The translations under genes were made by a program, and so were the position numbers. The notes under the pieces were generated by a model. It was given only the letters and a program-made list of their open reading frames with translations, searched no databases and was not told where the DNA came from. A stretch of DNA of 64,000 nucleotides from NCBI RefSeq assembly GCF_025751495.1, contig NZ_JAOWKZ010000001.1, positions 1 to 64,000 of the forward strand. Reading direction: 5' to 3'. Every line of letters begins with the position of its first letter. The stretch's first letter is position 1. The DNA comes from Albidovulum litorale (lineage in GTDB: Bacteria; Pseudomonadota; Alphaproteobacteria; Rhodobacterales; Rhodobacteraceae). This document shows positions 1 to 8,900 of the stretch, piece by piece.

Positions 1-312
1 ACCCTCGTGATCGACGGCCCGCCACAGATAATGCCGCTCGCCGTTGACCGTTACGAACATCTCGTCTAGGTGCCAACTGGCGCGACTGGACTGCATCCTC
101 TCAACACGCCGCTTTCGGATCTCCGCCGCGAACATCGGGCCGAACCTGTGCCACCAAAAGCGAACCGTCTCGTGGCAGATATCGACGCCCCGTTCGTGCA
201 GCAAATCCTCGACATTCCTGAGCCACAGCGGAAACCGGATGTACATCATCACCGCCAGGCGGATGATCTCGGGCGACGTTTTGAAGTAGCGAAAGGGGGA
301 GCGTTTCGTCAT
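1..312 (-). CDS. IS6-family transposase, N-terminal part (partial, off the left edge)
   Basis: On the minus strand the reading frame opens with an ATG at 312 and runs without a stop for 104 codons to the window edge. It begins MTKRSPFRYFKTSPEIIRLA, followed by an N-terminal helix-turn-helix region (ERGVDICHETVRFWWHRF, about residues 45-62) and the start of the catalytic domain with the first DDE aspartate in WHLDEMFVTVNGER (about residues 85-98). This is the IS6/IS26 plan. The second Asp and the Glu would lie outside the window, so I cannot say whether the gene is intact. Confidence 0.85.
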   Translation of the reverse strand, partial: MTKRSPFRYFKTSPEIIRLAVMMYIRFPLWLRNVEDLLHERGVDICHETVRFWWHRFGPMFAAEIRKRRVERMQSSRASWHLDEMFVTVNGERHYLWRAVDHEG

Positions 313-370
313 GGGCGGAGGCTACGAAACCGCCCAGCCCGCCTCAAGCCGCGTTTGTCTGACAGAGTCC
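1..370 (-). mobile_element. IS6-type insertion sequence, left part, cut by the window edge
   Basis: The element end is read at position 370: on the minus strand it begins GGACTCTGTCAGACAAACGC, which matches in the GG..CTGTCAGAC core the end of the neighbouring fragment (GGTGCTGTCAGACCAATTCG, minus strand from 772). The transposase start lies about 58 bp inside this end. The other end lies outside the window. It abuts, with no spacer, the middle of a second IS6-type transposase gene on the opposite strand, so it probably inserted into that copy or recombined with it. Confidence 0.75.
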
Positions 371-719
371 TGCATTGAAATTCTTAAAGAAAGCAATGCG
401 CAAGCACGGTCAGCCCGAGGTCATTGTGACCGACAGGCTTCGATCCTACGGCGCTGCCATGAAGGACATCGGAGCCGGTGAACGGCAGGAGACTGGTCGC
501 TGGCTCAACAATCGAGCTGAGAATTCACACCTGCCATTCCGACGACGAGAGCGGGCGATGCTCAGGTTCCGGCGGATGCAAAGTCTTCAGAAATTCGCCT
601 CCATCCACGCTTCCGTCCTAAACCACTTCAACCAGGAACGAAGCCTCTCCAGCCGACACCTCTTCAAGGCCAACCGCGCCGCTGCTCTCGCCGAGTGGCG
701 CGGTCTCTGCGCGGTATAA
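371..719 (+). pseudogene. IS6-family transposase, C-terminal fragment
   Basis: The frame enters in mid-gene as ALKFLKKAMRKHG and contains the second catalytic aspartate (VIVTDRLRSYG, about residue 20 of the fragment) and the catalytic glutamate region (NNRAENSHLPFRRRERAM). It ends in the usual IS6 C-terminus at the TAA at 717-719. The N-terminal DNA-binding region and first Asp are absent, so the product cannot be an active transposase. A TTG at 375 could serve as a start but is only an internal codon of the original gene. The fragment aligns residue for residue with the end of the N-terminal fragment at 18239, with an overlap of about 25 residues. Confidence 0.85.
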
Positions 720-772
720 GGGGCAGCCTCGCTGTCCATTCGGAGACCAGTTCGAATTGGTCTGACAGCACC
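371..772 (+). mobile_element. IS6-type element, 3' half only
   Basis: This fragment holds the C-terminal half of a transposase gene (371-719), a short tail, and the right end of the element at 772, read as TTCGAATTGGTCTGACAGCACC. Its 5' half is missing: a second IS6-type element ends exactly at 370. No 8-bp target duplication can be tested because the partner end lies outside the window. Confidence 0.75.
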
Positions 773-1037
773 GCCACTACACAACATGTTGATTTTAAAT
801 GACATTATGCCTATCGCAGTGTCGCGTGCTTTCAGCGACATGCGAGGCGTTCTACTCTTAGAGACTTAAAATCACAGGCGAAATAGCCGCCTAAAACCGC
901 TCGAGTCTCTGTTTGGCATGCGGCGCGATACGGTTTTCAAGCGGAGTACAGGGCGCCGGACTTGGCTTTTGGTTCCTGCCAGGTCGAAGGCGGCCACCTT
1001 TTCTCAGACTTATTCTCCATGTAGGAGTTCGTCATCT
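773..1037. other. Gene-free spacer with a nested inverted repeat
   Basis: No credible gene is seen between the two IS6 remnants. The one visible structure is a nested dyad at 861-909: outer arms GAGACT (861-866) and AGTCTC (904-909), inner arms AGGCG (876-880) and CGCCT (888-892). It has no T-run on either side, so it is not an obvious terminator. It may be a leftover of an older mobile element. Short open frames here show no family resemblance. Confidence 0.35.
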
Positions 1038-1265
1038 GGGGTCTGTCAGAAGAAACTGGATTGAGACGGGCGGGGCTGGGTTTGTAACCTCGCTGGATGA
1101 CCAAACCTGATCCATTCCGCCATTGCAAAACGAGCCGTGAGATTATCCGCCTGAGGTAATGCTGTACGTCCGTTACCCACTGTCCCTTCGCAACGCGAAA
1201 GATTCGGTGCGTCGGGCAGTCATATTGTCCTTTTAAAGACGGGTTCGAATTGGCCTGACAGCACA
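1038..1265 (+). mobile_element. Decayed IS6-type remnant with both ends, about 230 bp
   Basis: The left end reads GGGGTCTGTCAGAAG at 1038 and the right end TTCGAATTGGCCTGACAGCA at 1244-1263. The right end differs at one position from the 20 bases at 751-770 of the larger remnant. Between them lie the IS6 leader (GAGACGGGCGGGGCTGGG, comparable to the leader of the element at 1-370) and about 45 codons of a transposase N-terminus. The rest of the transposase is deleted, leaving a MITE-like relic. No target duplication is visible. Confidence 0.7.
1097..1236 (+). pseudogene. IS6-family transposase, short frameshifted N-terminal relic
   Basis: From the ATG at 1097 the frame reads MTKPDPFRHCKTSREIIRLR and then hits a stop. 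A second frame from 1156 continues with VMLYVRYPLSLRNAKD before diverging and stopping at 1236. Joined, they match the first 35 or so residues of the IS6 transposases at 312 (minus) and 18239 (plus). A frameshift and a large internal deletion make it non-functional. Confidence 0.75.
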
Positions 1266-1360
1266 CAGAATGCGGTTCTAGGGGGGCAGGCGGGCATTGT
1301 GCCGGGCGTTCGAATGTCGCCAGCACCGTTTTGACCGATCGAGGAAGTGGCGTCAGACCG

Positions 1361-2443
1361 TTACGATTCCGTCGTCGGCACATATCGCCATAGCGGCCCT
1401 GCCGTCGTGCCGTATCCTGTGTCAGGCAAGGGCACACGCATCAGGTGCTGCGCCTGATCCTTCAGGCTGAACATCACCGGCACGATCAGCGCCAGGGCCG
1501 GTTTGTCTCCGTTGAAAGCCGCGTTCAACCCGTCAAGGAGTTCGCTGTAACTGCGGTTGAACCGGTCGGACAGTTCACGGATCTCAGGCGTAGAGGCATA
1601 GTCCGCCGCTTTCGGATCGTCCTTCATCGGCCAGACCGCAGTCCAGTCAACGACCAGGTCGCTGCCGCTCGGTGGTTCGCCAAGGCGATCGGTCGGGAGG
1701 TAGTAGCGGCTGTGAAGAATTTCGTCGAACTTGAAGAAGTGCGCGATGTCCCAGCGTTCCTCGCCTTTAGGCGCGGGGATAAGGTCGTTGTCGCAGGCGG
1801 AATGGCCCAGCGCCGCACCTTCGCCCTCATCCATGATCTCCCGGATCGCCGTGCGGGCCGTGGCAAGGTCGTGGACTGCAATCACGTCGCCTCCGGCACC
1901 GTAGTAATCGTCGGAATTGAATTGGCGGGCGGCATCGCCGATAAAAATCTTCCGCTCCCCATGGGCCGCGCAGGCCTTTTCCAGCATGCCTAGTACATAA
2001 AGGTAGAAACCGCCGATGGTTTCGTAGTCGCGATGGGCGTCGTTTGCCGGGTCCTTTGGCGCCCGTTCAACCTCGCGGAAGCATTTGATCTGGTCGGGCA
2101 TAAAGCGGCGCAGGCGCAGTTCCGGCCCCTTTCCGTCCAGAATTCGCATCGGATAGGACGGCAACTGCTTGGGGTCGTTTACCACCGGTTTGCAATTGAT
2201 TGCATTCATCAGATTGGCGACCAGCACCATGTGCAGCATTTCCTCGACCATCACCTGACGGATGACCTCTATCGGTTCGGCATTGACGATCTCGGGCGAG
2301 CTTCGGTCGTATTGCCCCTGTTCCTTGATCGAATAGCAGGCGGTGGCATAGGGCGGGATCGTCGACAGTTCCAGCATCAGCGCCTTTTGCAACAGCGCCC
2401 CAAGCTCGGCCCGGTCGTGGTCGATGTTTTTATCGTTCGTCAT
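1361..2443 (-). CDS. Ferritin-like domain protein of the VioB / iminophenyl-pyruvate dimer synthase type
   Basis: The 360-residue protein begins with a four-helix ferritin-like domain: LELSTIPPYATACYS (residues 24-38) and VMVEEMLHMVLVANLMN (residues 64-80) carry the Glu and the E-x-x-H pattern of a carboxylate-bridged metal site. The later part resembles the ferritin-like half of VioB, RebD and StaD, which couple imines of aromatic 2-oxo acids, but the large VioB N-terminal part is missing. Its ATG overlaps the stop of the upstream flavoenzyme gene by four bases, so it is the last gene of a translationally coupled operon. The substrate is unknown. The family call is good; a role in oxidative coupling or ring modification is inference. 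Confidence 0.75.
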   Translation of the reverse strand: MTNDKNIDHDRAELGALLQKALMLELSTIPPYATACYSIKEQGQYDRSSPEIVNAEPIEVIRQVMVEEMLHMVLVANLMNAINCKPVVNDPKQLPSYPMRILDGKGPELRLRRFMPDQIKCFREVERAPKDPANDAHRDYETIGGFYLYVLGMLEKACAAHGERKIFIGDAARQFNSDDYYGAGGDVIAVHDLATARTAIREIMDEGEGAALGHSACDNDLIPAPKGEERWDIAHFFKFDEILHSRYYLPTDRLGEPPSGSDLVVDWTAVWPMKDDPKAADYASTPEIRELSDRFNRSYSELLDGLNAAFNGDKPALALIVPVMFSLKDQAQHLMRVPLPDTGYGTTAGPLWRYVPTTES

Positions 2444-4419
2444 TTCAATGCCTTCTCAATCGCGTCAGCCGCCTTGAATGCAAGCGCCGCCAATGTGAGC
2501 GTCGGGTTGGACGTGGCGATTGTCGGCATCGACCCGCAGCCGACCATCCAGAGATTGTCGTGGTCATGCGTGCGCATACCGGCATCGGTCACGGATGTCT
2601 TCCGGTCGGTGCCCATCCGGTGGGTGCCAACCAGATGCCCGGCGCCAAATACGCTATAACCGTTGCCATCGTACGTCAGGTACCCGGCGGCGGACGGGTC
2701 GTAGGACGTGTGGTTCCTGATCCCCATGCGGCGGAAGATCGTCATGCAGATCTCATGCGCCATCGCCAGACCGGCGCGCGAATAATCATCGACATCATAA
2801 CTGATCACCGGGCGGTACTCGCCCATGGCATCGCGATAGGCCGGGTCGATTGACACCCGGTTCGAGGCTTTGGGAAGCTGTTCGACCAGAATGCCGATAC
2901 GCACCTGTCGCTGGACATCGTCATAGAGCTTCCGCCGCAGGCCCGGGCCGAAGAGGTTCTCCCCCTCCACCAGTTGCGAGACGTTGCTGTAGGGGGCGCC
3001 CGCGGCAAAATCCCATCCGGTATTTCCAAGCTCCAGCCGGAATGCGGCTTTCTGATCGCGGAACTTGCCATCACGGAAGGATTCGATGCCAGCGGTCGAT
3101 TGCGGGCCCCGAAACGGTCCTATCGGGTGCTCCGCCAGTCCCCAGGCCATCATGTAGGGATGGTCCATCAGGTTACGGCCAAGTTCCTGGCTGGACTGAC
3201 AAAGGCCGGATGCGAGGGCGAGAGTCGCGTTTTCGACCGCGCCGCCAGCCAGAACATATGTCTTAGCGCGCACCCGCCGCAATTCATACTGAGTGACACC
3301 GGGAAAGGCGTAGCGCTTGTAGATGATGCTTGAGATCCGGTTGTTTTCGTCCAATTCGACCCGCGAGGCGATCGACTGGGTCTGGACCTTGAAGATCTTC
3401 GCGATGTCGTCATCCTTAACGGTCGCGAAGCCTTTGCCGCCGAACTTCTTTTCGGCCCTGCTCTTGCCCAGCGCTTCGGCATCGGCAAGGGTTTTCATCG
3501 CATTGTACTTGGCCTGAACCGGGCAGATCGGGATGCAGTTGGTATTGCCTTCGCAGCGCTGGCCCATGAAGGCAAAGGCCCCCGTCGCGCCGCGTGGTTT
3601 GTACGGAGTATTTTTAAGGTCCACCGGGATTTTGGCGCCTTTGGCGAACACGCGCGGGATCGAGTTGCGGCCCTGCGGTGTGTTGGCGACCTTTGGCTCT
3701 ACAATGTCAGCGTCCTGCTCCGGAACACCACCCGGATCGCGCTGGCCGCTGGTCGATATACTGAGCCCCTGCATTCTCTTTTCGAAATACTGGTCGCAAT
3801 AGGATGTCGGCAGCGCATGCATCGGGTAGTCATACCCTTTTGCGAAATATGCCTTGTTGTCGCTGGCCGCCGATGTCCGGATGCCCAGAGCCTGCGGCGT
3901 CTGTTCCGCGGCTTCAGCCGAGACGCCGATCTCCCATTCCGCCTTTTCGTAATAGGGCCGCAGTTCTGTATAGCCTACCGGCCAGTCGACGCCCTTGCCG
4001 AAACGGCTTGCCATCTCGAAATCGGCGGGCAGCATCCGCAGACTGGTCCCGAGCCAGTGCAGCGTGGTGCCGCCATAGGCTCGCAGATAGTTGCTGCCGA
4101 AGGGCATCGGGCCGCGCTGGACGAAATAGCCGTTTGTATCGGGCACCGTGCCACGGACGGGCGTGATATCAAGCACTTCGGGCGACGGGACCGTGGGCAG
4201 GTTCGGATAGGGTGAATTCGGTGTCTTGGCGAGCGAGAGATAGAACTTGTCCAGATACTCGCGATAGGTCTGCCAGTCCTGTCCGTGGTCCGCGCCCGCT
4301 TCCAGCATGAGCACGGTCCGTCCCTTTGCCAGCAGTTGCTTCGCCAGGATAGCGCCGGCAATGCCTGCGCCCACGATCACGACGTCATACTGTCTGTCGT
4401 CTTCAAGAGGCTGGACCAT
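2440..4419 (-). CDS. GMC-family FAD-dependent dehydrogenase, large subunit, with a likely Fe-S cysteine motif
   Basis: The 659-residue protein has an N-terminal FAD-binding fold (DVVIVGAGIAGAILAKQLL, about residues 11-29), a GMC signature region (AYGGTTLHWLG) and a C-terminal GMC oxidoreductase domain with GTHRMGTD and a final SNPTLTLAALAFKAAD segment. The cysteine run CEGNTNCIPICP in the middle resembles the [3Fe-4S] site of FAD-dependent glucose and gluconate/sorbitol-type dehydrogenases. I chose the ATG at 4419: the frame stays open upstream, but there it only shadows the next gene, and the FAD fold begins right after this ATG. The upstream small subunit ends at 4422, two bases before this start. 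No Tat signal or cytochrome subunit is encoded nearby, so the complex may be cytoplasmic or use another acceptor. Substrate unknown. Confidence 0.85.
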   Translation of the reverse strand: MVQPLEDDRQYDVVIVGAGIAGAILAKQLLAKGRTVLMLEAGADHGQDWQTYREYLDKFYLSLAKTPNSPYPNLPTVPSPEVLDITPVRGTVPDTNGYFVQRGPMPFGSNYLRAYGGTTLHWLGTSLRMLPADFEMASRFGKGVDWPVGYTELRPYYEKAEWEIGVSAEAAEQTPQALGIRTSAASDNKAYFAKGYDYPMHALPTSYCDQYFEKRMQGLSISTSGQRDPGGVPEQDADIVEPKVANTPQGRNSIPRVFAKGAKIPVDLKNTPYKPRGATGAFAFMGQRCEGNTNCIPICPVQAKYNAMKTLADAEALGKSRAEKKFGGKGFATVKDDDIAKIFKVQTQSIASRVELDENNRISSIIYKRYAFPGVTQYELRRVRAKTYVLAGGAVENATLALASGLCQSSQELGRNLMDHPYMMAWGLAEHPIGPFRGPQSTAGIESFRDGKFRDQKAAFRLELGNTGWDFAAGAPYSNVSQLVEGENLFGPGLRRKLYDDVQRQVRIGILVEQLPKASNRVSIDPAYRDAMGEYRPVISYDVDDYSRAGLAMAHEICMTIFRRMGIRNHTSYDPSAAGYLTYDGNGYSVFGAGHLVGTHRMGTDRKTSVTDAGMRTHDHDNLWMVGCGSMPTIATSNPTLTLAALAFKAADAIEKALK

Positions 4420-4421
4420 GA

Positions 4422-4919
4422 TCAAACCCTCCGCCGAGGCGGTTCCATGGCCCAGGCACCGTATCCCTGTGGCTTGGCACCCACCGGATGCGCCCCGATC
4501 GCATCCCAGACCAGCCCCTCCTTGTAGGCCCGGGTCGAGATGATCTTTGACACGTTGAACCGCGACACCCCGTATTTCCGACACCAGTCCTGCGACAGCG
4601 GCACCCATTGCCCGAGATACCAAAGCTGGATCAGCGACCGTGCCAGAGGACCAAGCCGGTCGCTTGAAAGGTAGATTCGGCGCACTTCCGAGGCACCGGC
4701 CTCCAGATCCTTGGCAAACGTCTTTTCCAGCGCGACGGCATGGCTCAGAAACTCGCGAAGGATGGGCTCGGGCGTGACCTGCCGGAACTGATGCCAGTAG
4801 TCTTTGCCGCATCCGGTCGCGTGGATCTCCGCCTTGGAATAACCGGTGAGCACCGCGCTGATGGCGGTGAATGCATCACGGTCGTTCTGCATGTCGGGGT
4901 CTGTCTTATGCCTGGTCAT
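4422..4919 (-). CDS. Small subunit of a sorbitol/gluconate-dehydrogenase-type complex (FAD-SLDH family)
   Basis: This 165-residue protein has the mostly helical pattern of the small subunits that partner GMC dehydrogenases: an AFTAISAVLTGY opening, a central REFLSHAV...LAREL-like helix, and a conserved C-terminal LIQLWYLGQWVPLSQDWCRKYG block followed by an alanine/tyrosine-rich tail. Family members usually carry a twin-arginine signal to export the complex; none is visible here. I took the ATG at 4919 over the one at 4937 because it gives the shorter overlap (14 bp) with the upstream gene. It lies directly before the GMC subunit, as in known complexes. Confidence 0.7.
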   Translation of the reverse strand: MTRHKTDPDMQNDRDAFTAISAVLTGYSKAEIHATGCGKDYWHQFRQVTPEPILREFLSHAVALEKTFAKDLEAGASEVRRIYLSSDRLGPLARSLIQLWYLGQWVPLSQDWCRKYGVSRFNVSKIISTRAYKEGLVWDAIGAHPVGAKPQGYGAWAMEPPRRRV

Positions 4920-5853
4920 CGTGCCGGTCCCGATCAATGGCGTCCATGTAAAATCCGCGCGGCTCGATACAAGCGGGTGGGCTTTCGAAGATCTGCACGG
5001 CGGCTGGCTGCATGTCCGAGAATAATGCCCGCATGTCCTTCGTCATGGCAAAGTCGTTGTCGCCGATCTCCAGCCTGATCTTTCTGGCCTGCGCGGGCGA
5101 CAGCATCACCGTGTCGAAAAGCCCGACAATGGTCCACCGCGTCCAGATCGTGCGGCCAAGTCCCGTCGCGAACTCGGGGATCGGCGTGCAGTTGGTCTTG
5201 GTCCAGTTGTAGCCGGTGAAGTCCGAGCGCAGACGATAGACGAATGTATCCGGATCATCGGGGTTGATCAGTTCGATCCGCCAGGCTTGCTTGGTGGTCG
5301 GCGGCTCCTGCGCGGTCATCGCCGCGTTCAGCGACGGGACCACATAGTTAAAGACGCCATAGAATTTGGGCTCTCCGAACACGGCGCGGCCCGCCTCGAC
5401 CGCCACCTTGTTGTCGGCCGCCACATGCAGGCGCAGATGGCCGATGGTCTTGGTTTGGTCGCGTCCATAGAGGTATTCCCAAAGCGGCATCTTCGGAACA
5501 CCGCCCTTGCGGTTGGCGGGATAGGCGAGCAGGTTGAACTCGACCTCGTTCGTGGTGCCCAGCGAATTGTCGTAATGCGCGGTGTACCTTTGGAAATTGA
5601 GCAGGATGACCGCCCGCTCTTCGGTTTTGCCCTTCTCCGTCTCGACCGGAAAGCGCGCGACGCAGAGGCCGGTATTCTCGACATAACGCTCGGCCTGTTC
5701 GATTGAGGTGTACCAGTACATCCACTGACATTGCAGCGATGCGTACATGAAGGGGAATGTGTCGAACTTTTTCGGCAATTCGGGCATCACGCCACTGACC
5801 GGCACCTGTTCACAGCACGATTTACGCGCCGTTTTCTTTGGCTTCTTCGTCAT
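4906..5853 (-). CDS. Acetoacetate-decarboxylase-like fold protein
   Basis: This 315-residue protein starts at the ATG at 5853, which follows a strong GGAGGGG ribosome site; the open frame upstream is a shadow of the cyclase gene. The middle part resembles the acetoacetate decarboxylase superfamily: ILLNFQRYTAHYDNSLG and NEVEFNLLAYPANR, then FGEPKFYGVFNYVV, where the family has a GEPK-type strand. The usual catalytic lysine cannot be placed with confidence. It is the first gene of the four-gene operon and overlaps the small-subunit gene. It could be a decarboxylase, an aldolase-like enzyme, or only share the fold. Confidence 0.5.
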   Translation of the reverse strand: MTKKPKKTARKSCCEQVPVSGVMPELPKKFDTFPFMYASLQCQWMYWYTSIEQAERYVENTGLCVARFPVETEKGKTEERAVILLNFQRYTAHYDNSLGTTNEVEFNLLAYPANRKGGVPKMPLWEYLYGRDQTKTIGHLRLHVAADNKVAVEAGRAVFGEPKFYGVFNYVVPSLNAAMTAQEPPTTKQAWRIELINPDDPDTFVYRLRSDFTGYNWTKTNCTPIPEFATGLGRTIWTRWTIVGLFDTVMLSPAQARKIRLEIGDNDFAMTKDMRALFSDMQPAAVQIFESPPACIEPRGFYMDAIDRDRHDDQA

Positions 5854-5932
5854 TGTCCCCTCCAGTTTATCGTTCGGTCGCGGCCGTCTCCAAATTCGTC
5901 CTTGATGTCGGTCGTTTGTATTCGTCTGCCGT

Positions 5933-8900
5933 TCAGCTTTCGGCGGTTTCGGCTTTGCCATCGGCGTTTGCATATTGACGGGCACTGGCCTCGGCGCGGC
6001 GCTTATGCCCGGGCATGCCCATCTCCTGCGACATGTCGATCGCCTGCCGGAACCGGGCCGCACCCGCCGCCTTGTCGCCCAGCACCATGGCAATCTCACC
6101 GTCAAGCCGGACCAGTTCGGGCGCCCAGAATGCCTCACCACTTTCCTCTTCGAACCGCTGGGCCTCGGCGACCAGATCCCTGGCTTTCTGGGCCTGACCA
6201 AGCGACATCGCAACATCGGCGTGGAGATACCGGAAATAACTGAGCCCGAGTCGTGACGCGGTGCCACGCCATTCCCCCAGACCCTGTTCGATCATCTCCA
6301 ACGCCTTCTCGTCCAGTTCTGCGCGGCGTGCCCAACCATTCATCACGCGCCCCCAGCCAAGCCAGAAATGGAAGGCGTTCTTTTCGGAAAGCGTGATCAG
6401 CCGGGCCGAGCTTTGCCGCACCGCGTCTTCATCACCGAGGAACTGGTAGATCCAGCTTGCGAAGGCCAATGAGAAGGATAGCGTGAAAGGGTGTTCGGTC
6501 TCCGGTGCGAGTTCAAGCGCCTTCTCGATGGCCGCCAGCGCGTCCTCGTCGCGACCGCAGAGCCAGTAGCTCCACGCGGCATAGGCATGGATCGCGACGC
6601 CAAGATCGACAACGTCGAAATTCAGACCTCGGCGCCGGTCCTCTAGGCTCAGCGCGACGTCCATCCCCTTTCGCAAGACCTCCAGCGCTTCAGCCGGTCT
6701 GCCGAGATAGGTGAGAACCGATCCGAGCGAGCGGTAGGTCACGGCTGTGATAACCGGATCGGCGTTCGCATCCAGCATCGAGCCAAGCTGCTCGGCATTC
6801 TCCAGGGCCTCCGCGTATTCGCCGCCGATCATGGAGGAGCGGAACTGCCCGTAGACGACCTTGAACAGTCGGTCCAGTTCGCCATAGCGGGTGCACAACT
6901 CGCGCGCCCGGGCATAGGCGCCGCGTACCGAAGGATGTGCATAGCCATTCACGAAGGCGTAGGGCACCGCGATCATGATCTGAAGATCCATTTCCCTCCG
7001 GTCCCGTTCCTCCGTCTCGGGCAGATGCGCGAGGCTAGACAGCGCGAACTGAAGATGTTCGATTGCTTCGGGATTGGCCGACCGTTCCGTCGCGACACGC
7101 GCGGCCGCGCGCCAGTATCCCTCGGCGATCAGGTGGTTACCGGCGAGCATGAAGTGATGGCCCAGCAATTCGGGCTCGGTCTTCGCGGTTTCGGGATAGA
7201 GATTTTCCAGTACGGCCGCGATGCGCCCATGCCACTTTGCGCGCGAAGTGCGCAGCATCGACTGATAGGCCGCTTCCTGCACCAGCGCATGGCGGAACTG
7301 GAAGACAGAATCCTCATCCATTCCGCCGATGGGCACGATCAGATCCGCATCAATGAGCTTGACCAGCGCGTCGTCGACCGTCCGTTCATCACCTGCATGA
7401 ACGCGGCACAGGATGGTTCGGTCGAATGTCCGTCCGATGGTCGAGGCAATCTGGGCCACTTGCCGGACTTCCGTTAGCCGGTCGAGGCGGGACATCAGGG
7501 AATCCTGCAGCGATGCCGGTATCGCCAGCGAAAGATCGCCTTTGAACACCTCATCCTCGGCCAGAAGCCCGCTTTCGATAACCATTTTGGTCAGTTCTTC
7601 GATGAACAGCGGCACGCCATCGGTGCGCAGCACGATCTGTTTAACGATCGGTTCGGGCGGTCGGACCTGCGCAATGCTCTCGATCAAAGCGATGGTCTCA
7701 CGCCGCCCGAGGCGATTCAGTTCCAGCGCGGTGACATGCGCCAGGTTTTTCCAGGGGGATACGAATTCAGGCCGCGCGGTGATCAGCAACAGGCAGCGCT
7801 GCCGTTGCAGCAGGCTTATCCAGCGGGACACGAATTCAAGCGTGGAGGGGTCGATCCAATGCGCGTCGTCGATCACCATCAAGAGCGGCTTTTGGTCCGA
7901 CATTGCGCCGCAGACCTGAATCATCGCGTTGATGGCCTCCAGCTTCTCCTGCTCAGGGTGTGATGTCGCGGAGAGGCCCGCGAAATCCTCTCCGAAGCCG
8001 AGCAGGTTAGCGATCGGGGGCGCCACGATGGATTGATCAACATCCAACCCGTCCAGAAAAAGATGGAGTTTGCCGCGCTTCACCTCGTCTGTGTCGGTCT
8101 TGGAGAGGTTAAGCAAAGCGCCGAACGCTTCCTTCGCCGAATAGAAGGGGCTGTTCTTGTGAATGACCGATCCGAATAGGACCAAACGGTTTGCCTCGCC
8201 GTCGGGCAACTCCTGATCGAGCGAAAAGATGATGCGGGATTTTCCAATTCCGGCCTCGCCGGTGACGAGCATCACCTGTCCGTCCCCCTCCATTGCTTCT
8301 TCCCAGCGGGTTGAAACGAGGGCGATTTCGGCTTTCCGGCCGATGACCGGTGTTGTTGGGCGCAACTGCTGGCGCCGGGCGATGTCCGTAGCGCTGCTGG
8401 GTCGCATAGCCTGGTACAGTTCCATCGGGTCCCTTACCCCATGCAGGGTCTGAGGTCCGAGCGATCTGAACATCAGTTGCGCACCGGCCAGCCGCCGGGT
8501 TGCGGCCGACGTGACGACCTGTCCGGCCTCAGCGAAGGCCTGTATCCTTGCGGCGATATTGGGGGTGTCGCCAAACAGCGACATTTTCTCAATATGGTCG
8601 CCCGAGCCGGTCTGGCCCACGACTACGGAACCGGTGTGCAGCCCCACCCTGACTTGGGTGGAAAGGTCGAGGCGCGGGAAAAATCCCGCAATCGCGGGCG
8701 CCGCCTCGGCAATTTCCAGAGCGGCCAATGCCGCGGCATAGGCACTTCCTTCATGCGCTACCGGGTAGCCGAAGTACACGACCACGCCATCGCCGACGAA
8801 ATTCGCGACATGTCCATTATATTGTTCGACGATTCCGGTCACTACGGTCCGGTAATGAGCGATAAGTTCCCGGTAATCCTCAGGGTCCAGCGCCTCTGAT

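Noticed and set aside
937-1437. Open frame of 166 codons on the minus strand over the IS relic
   Set aside because: It overlaps the decayed transposase and the ferritin-like gene end and has no recognisable domain.
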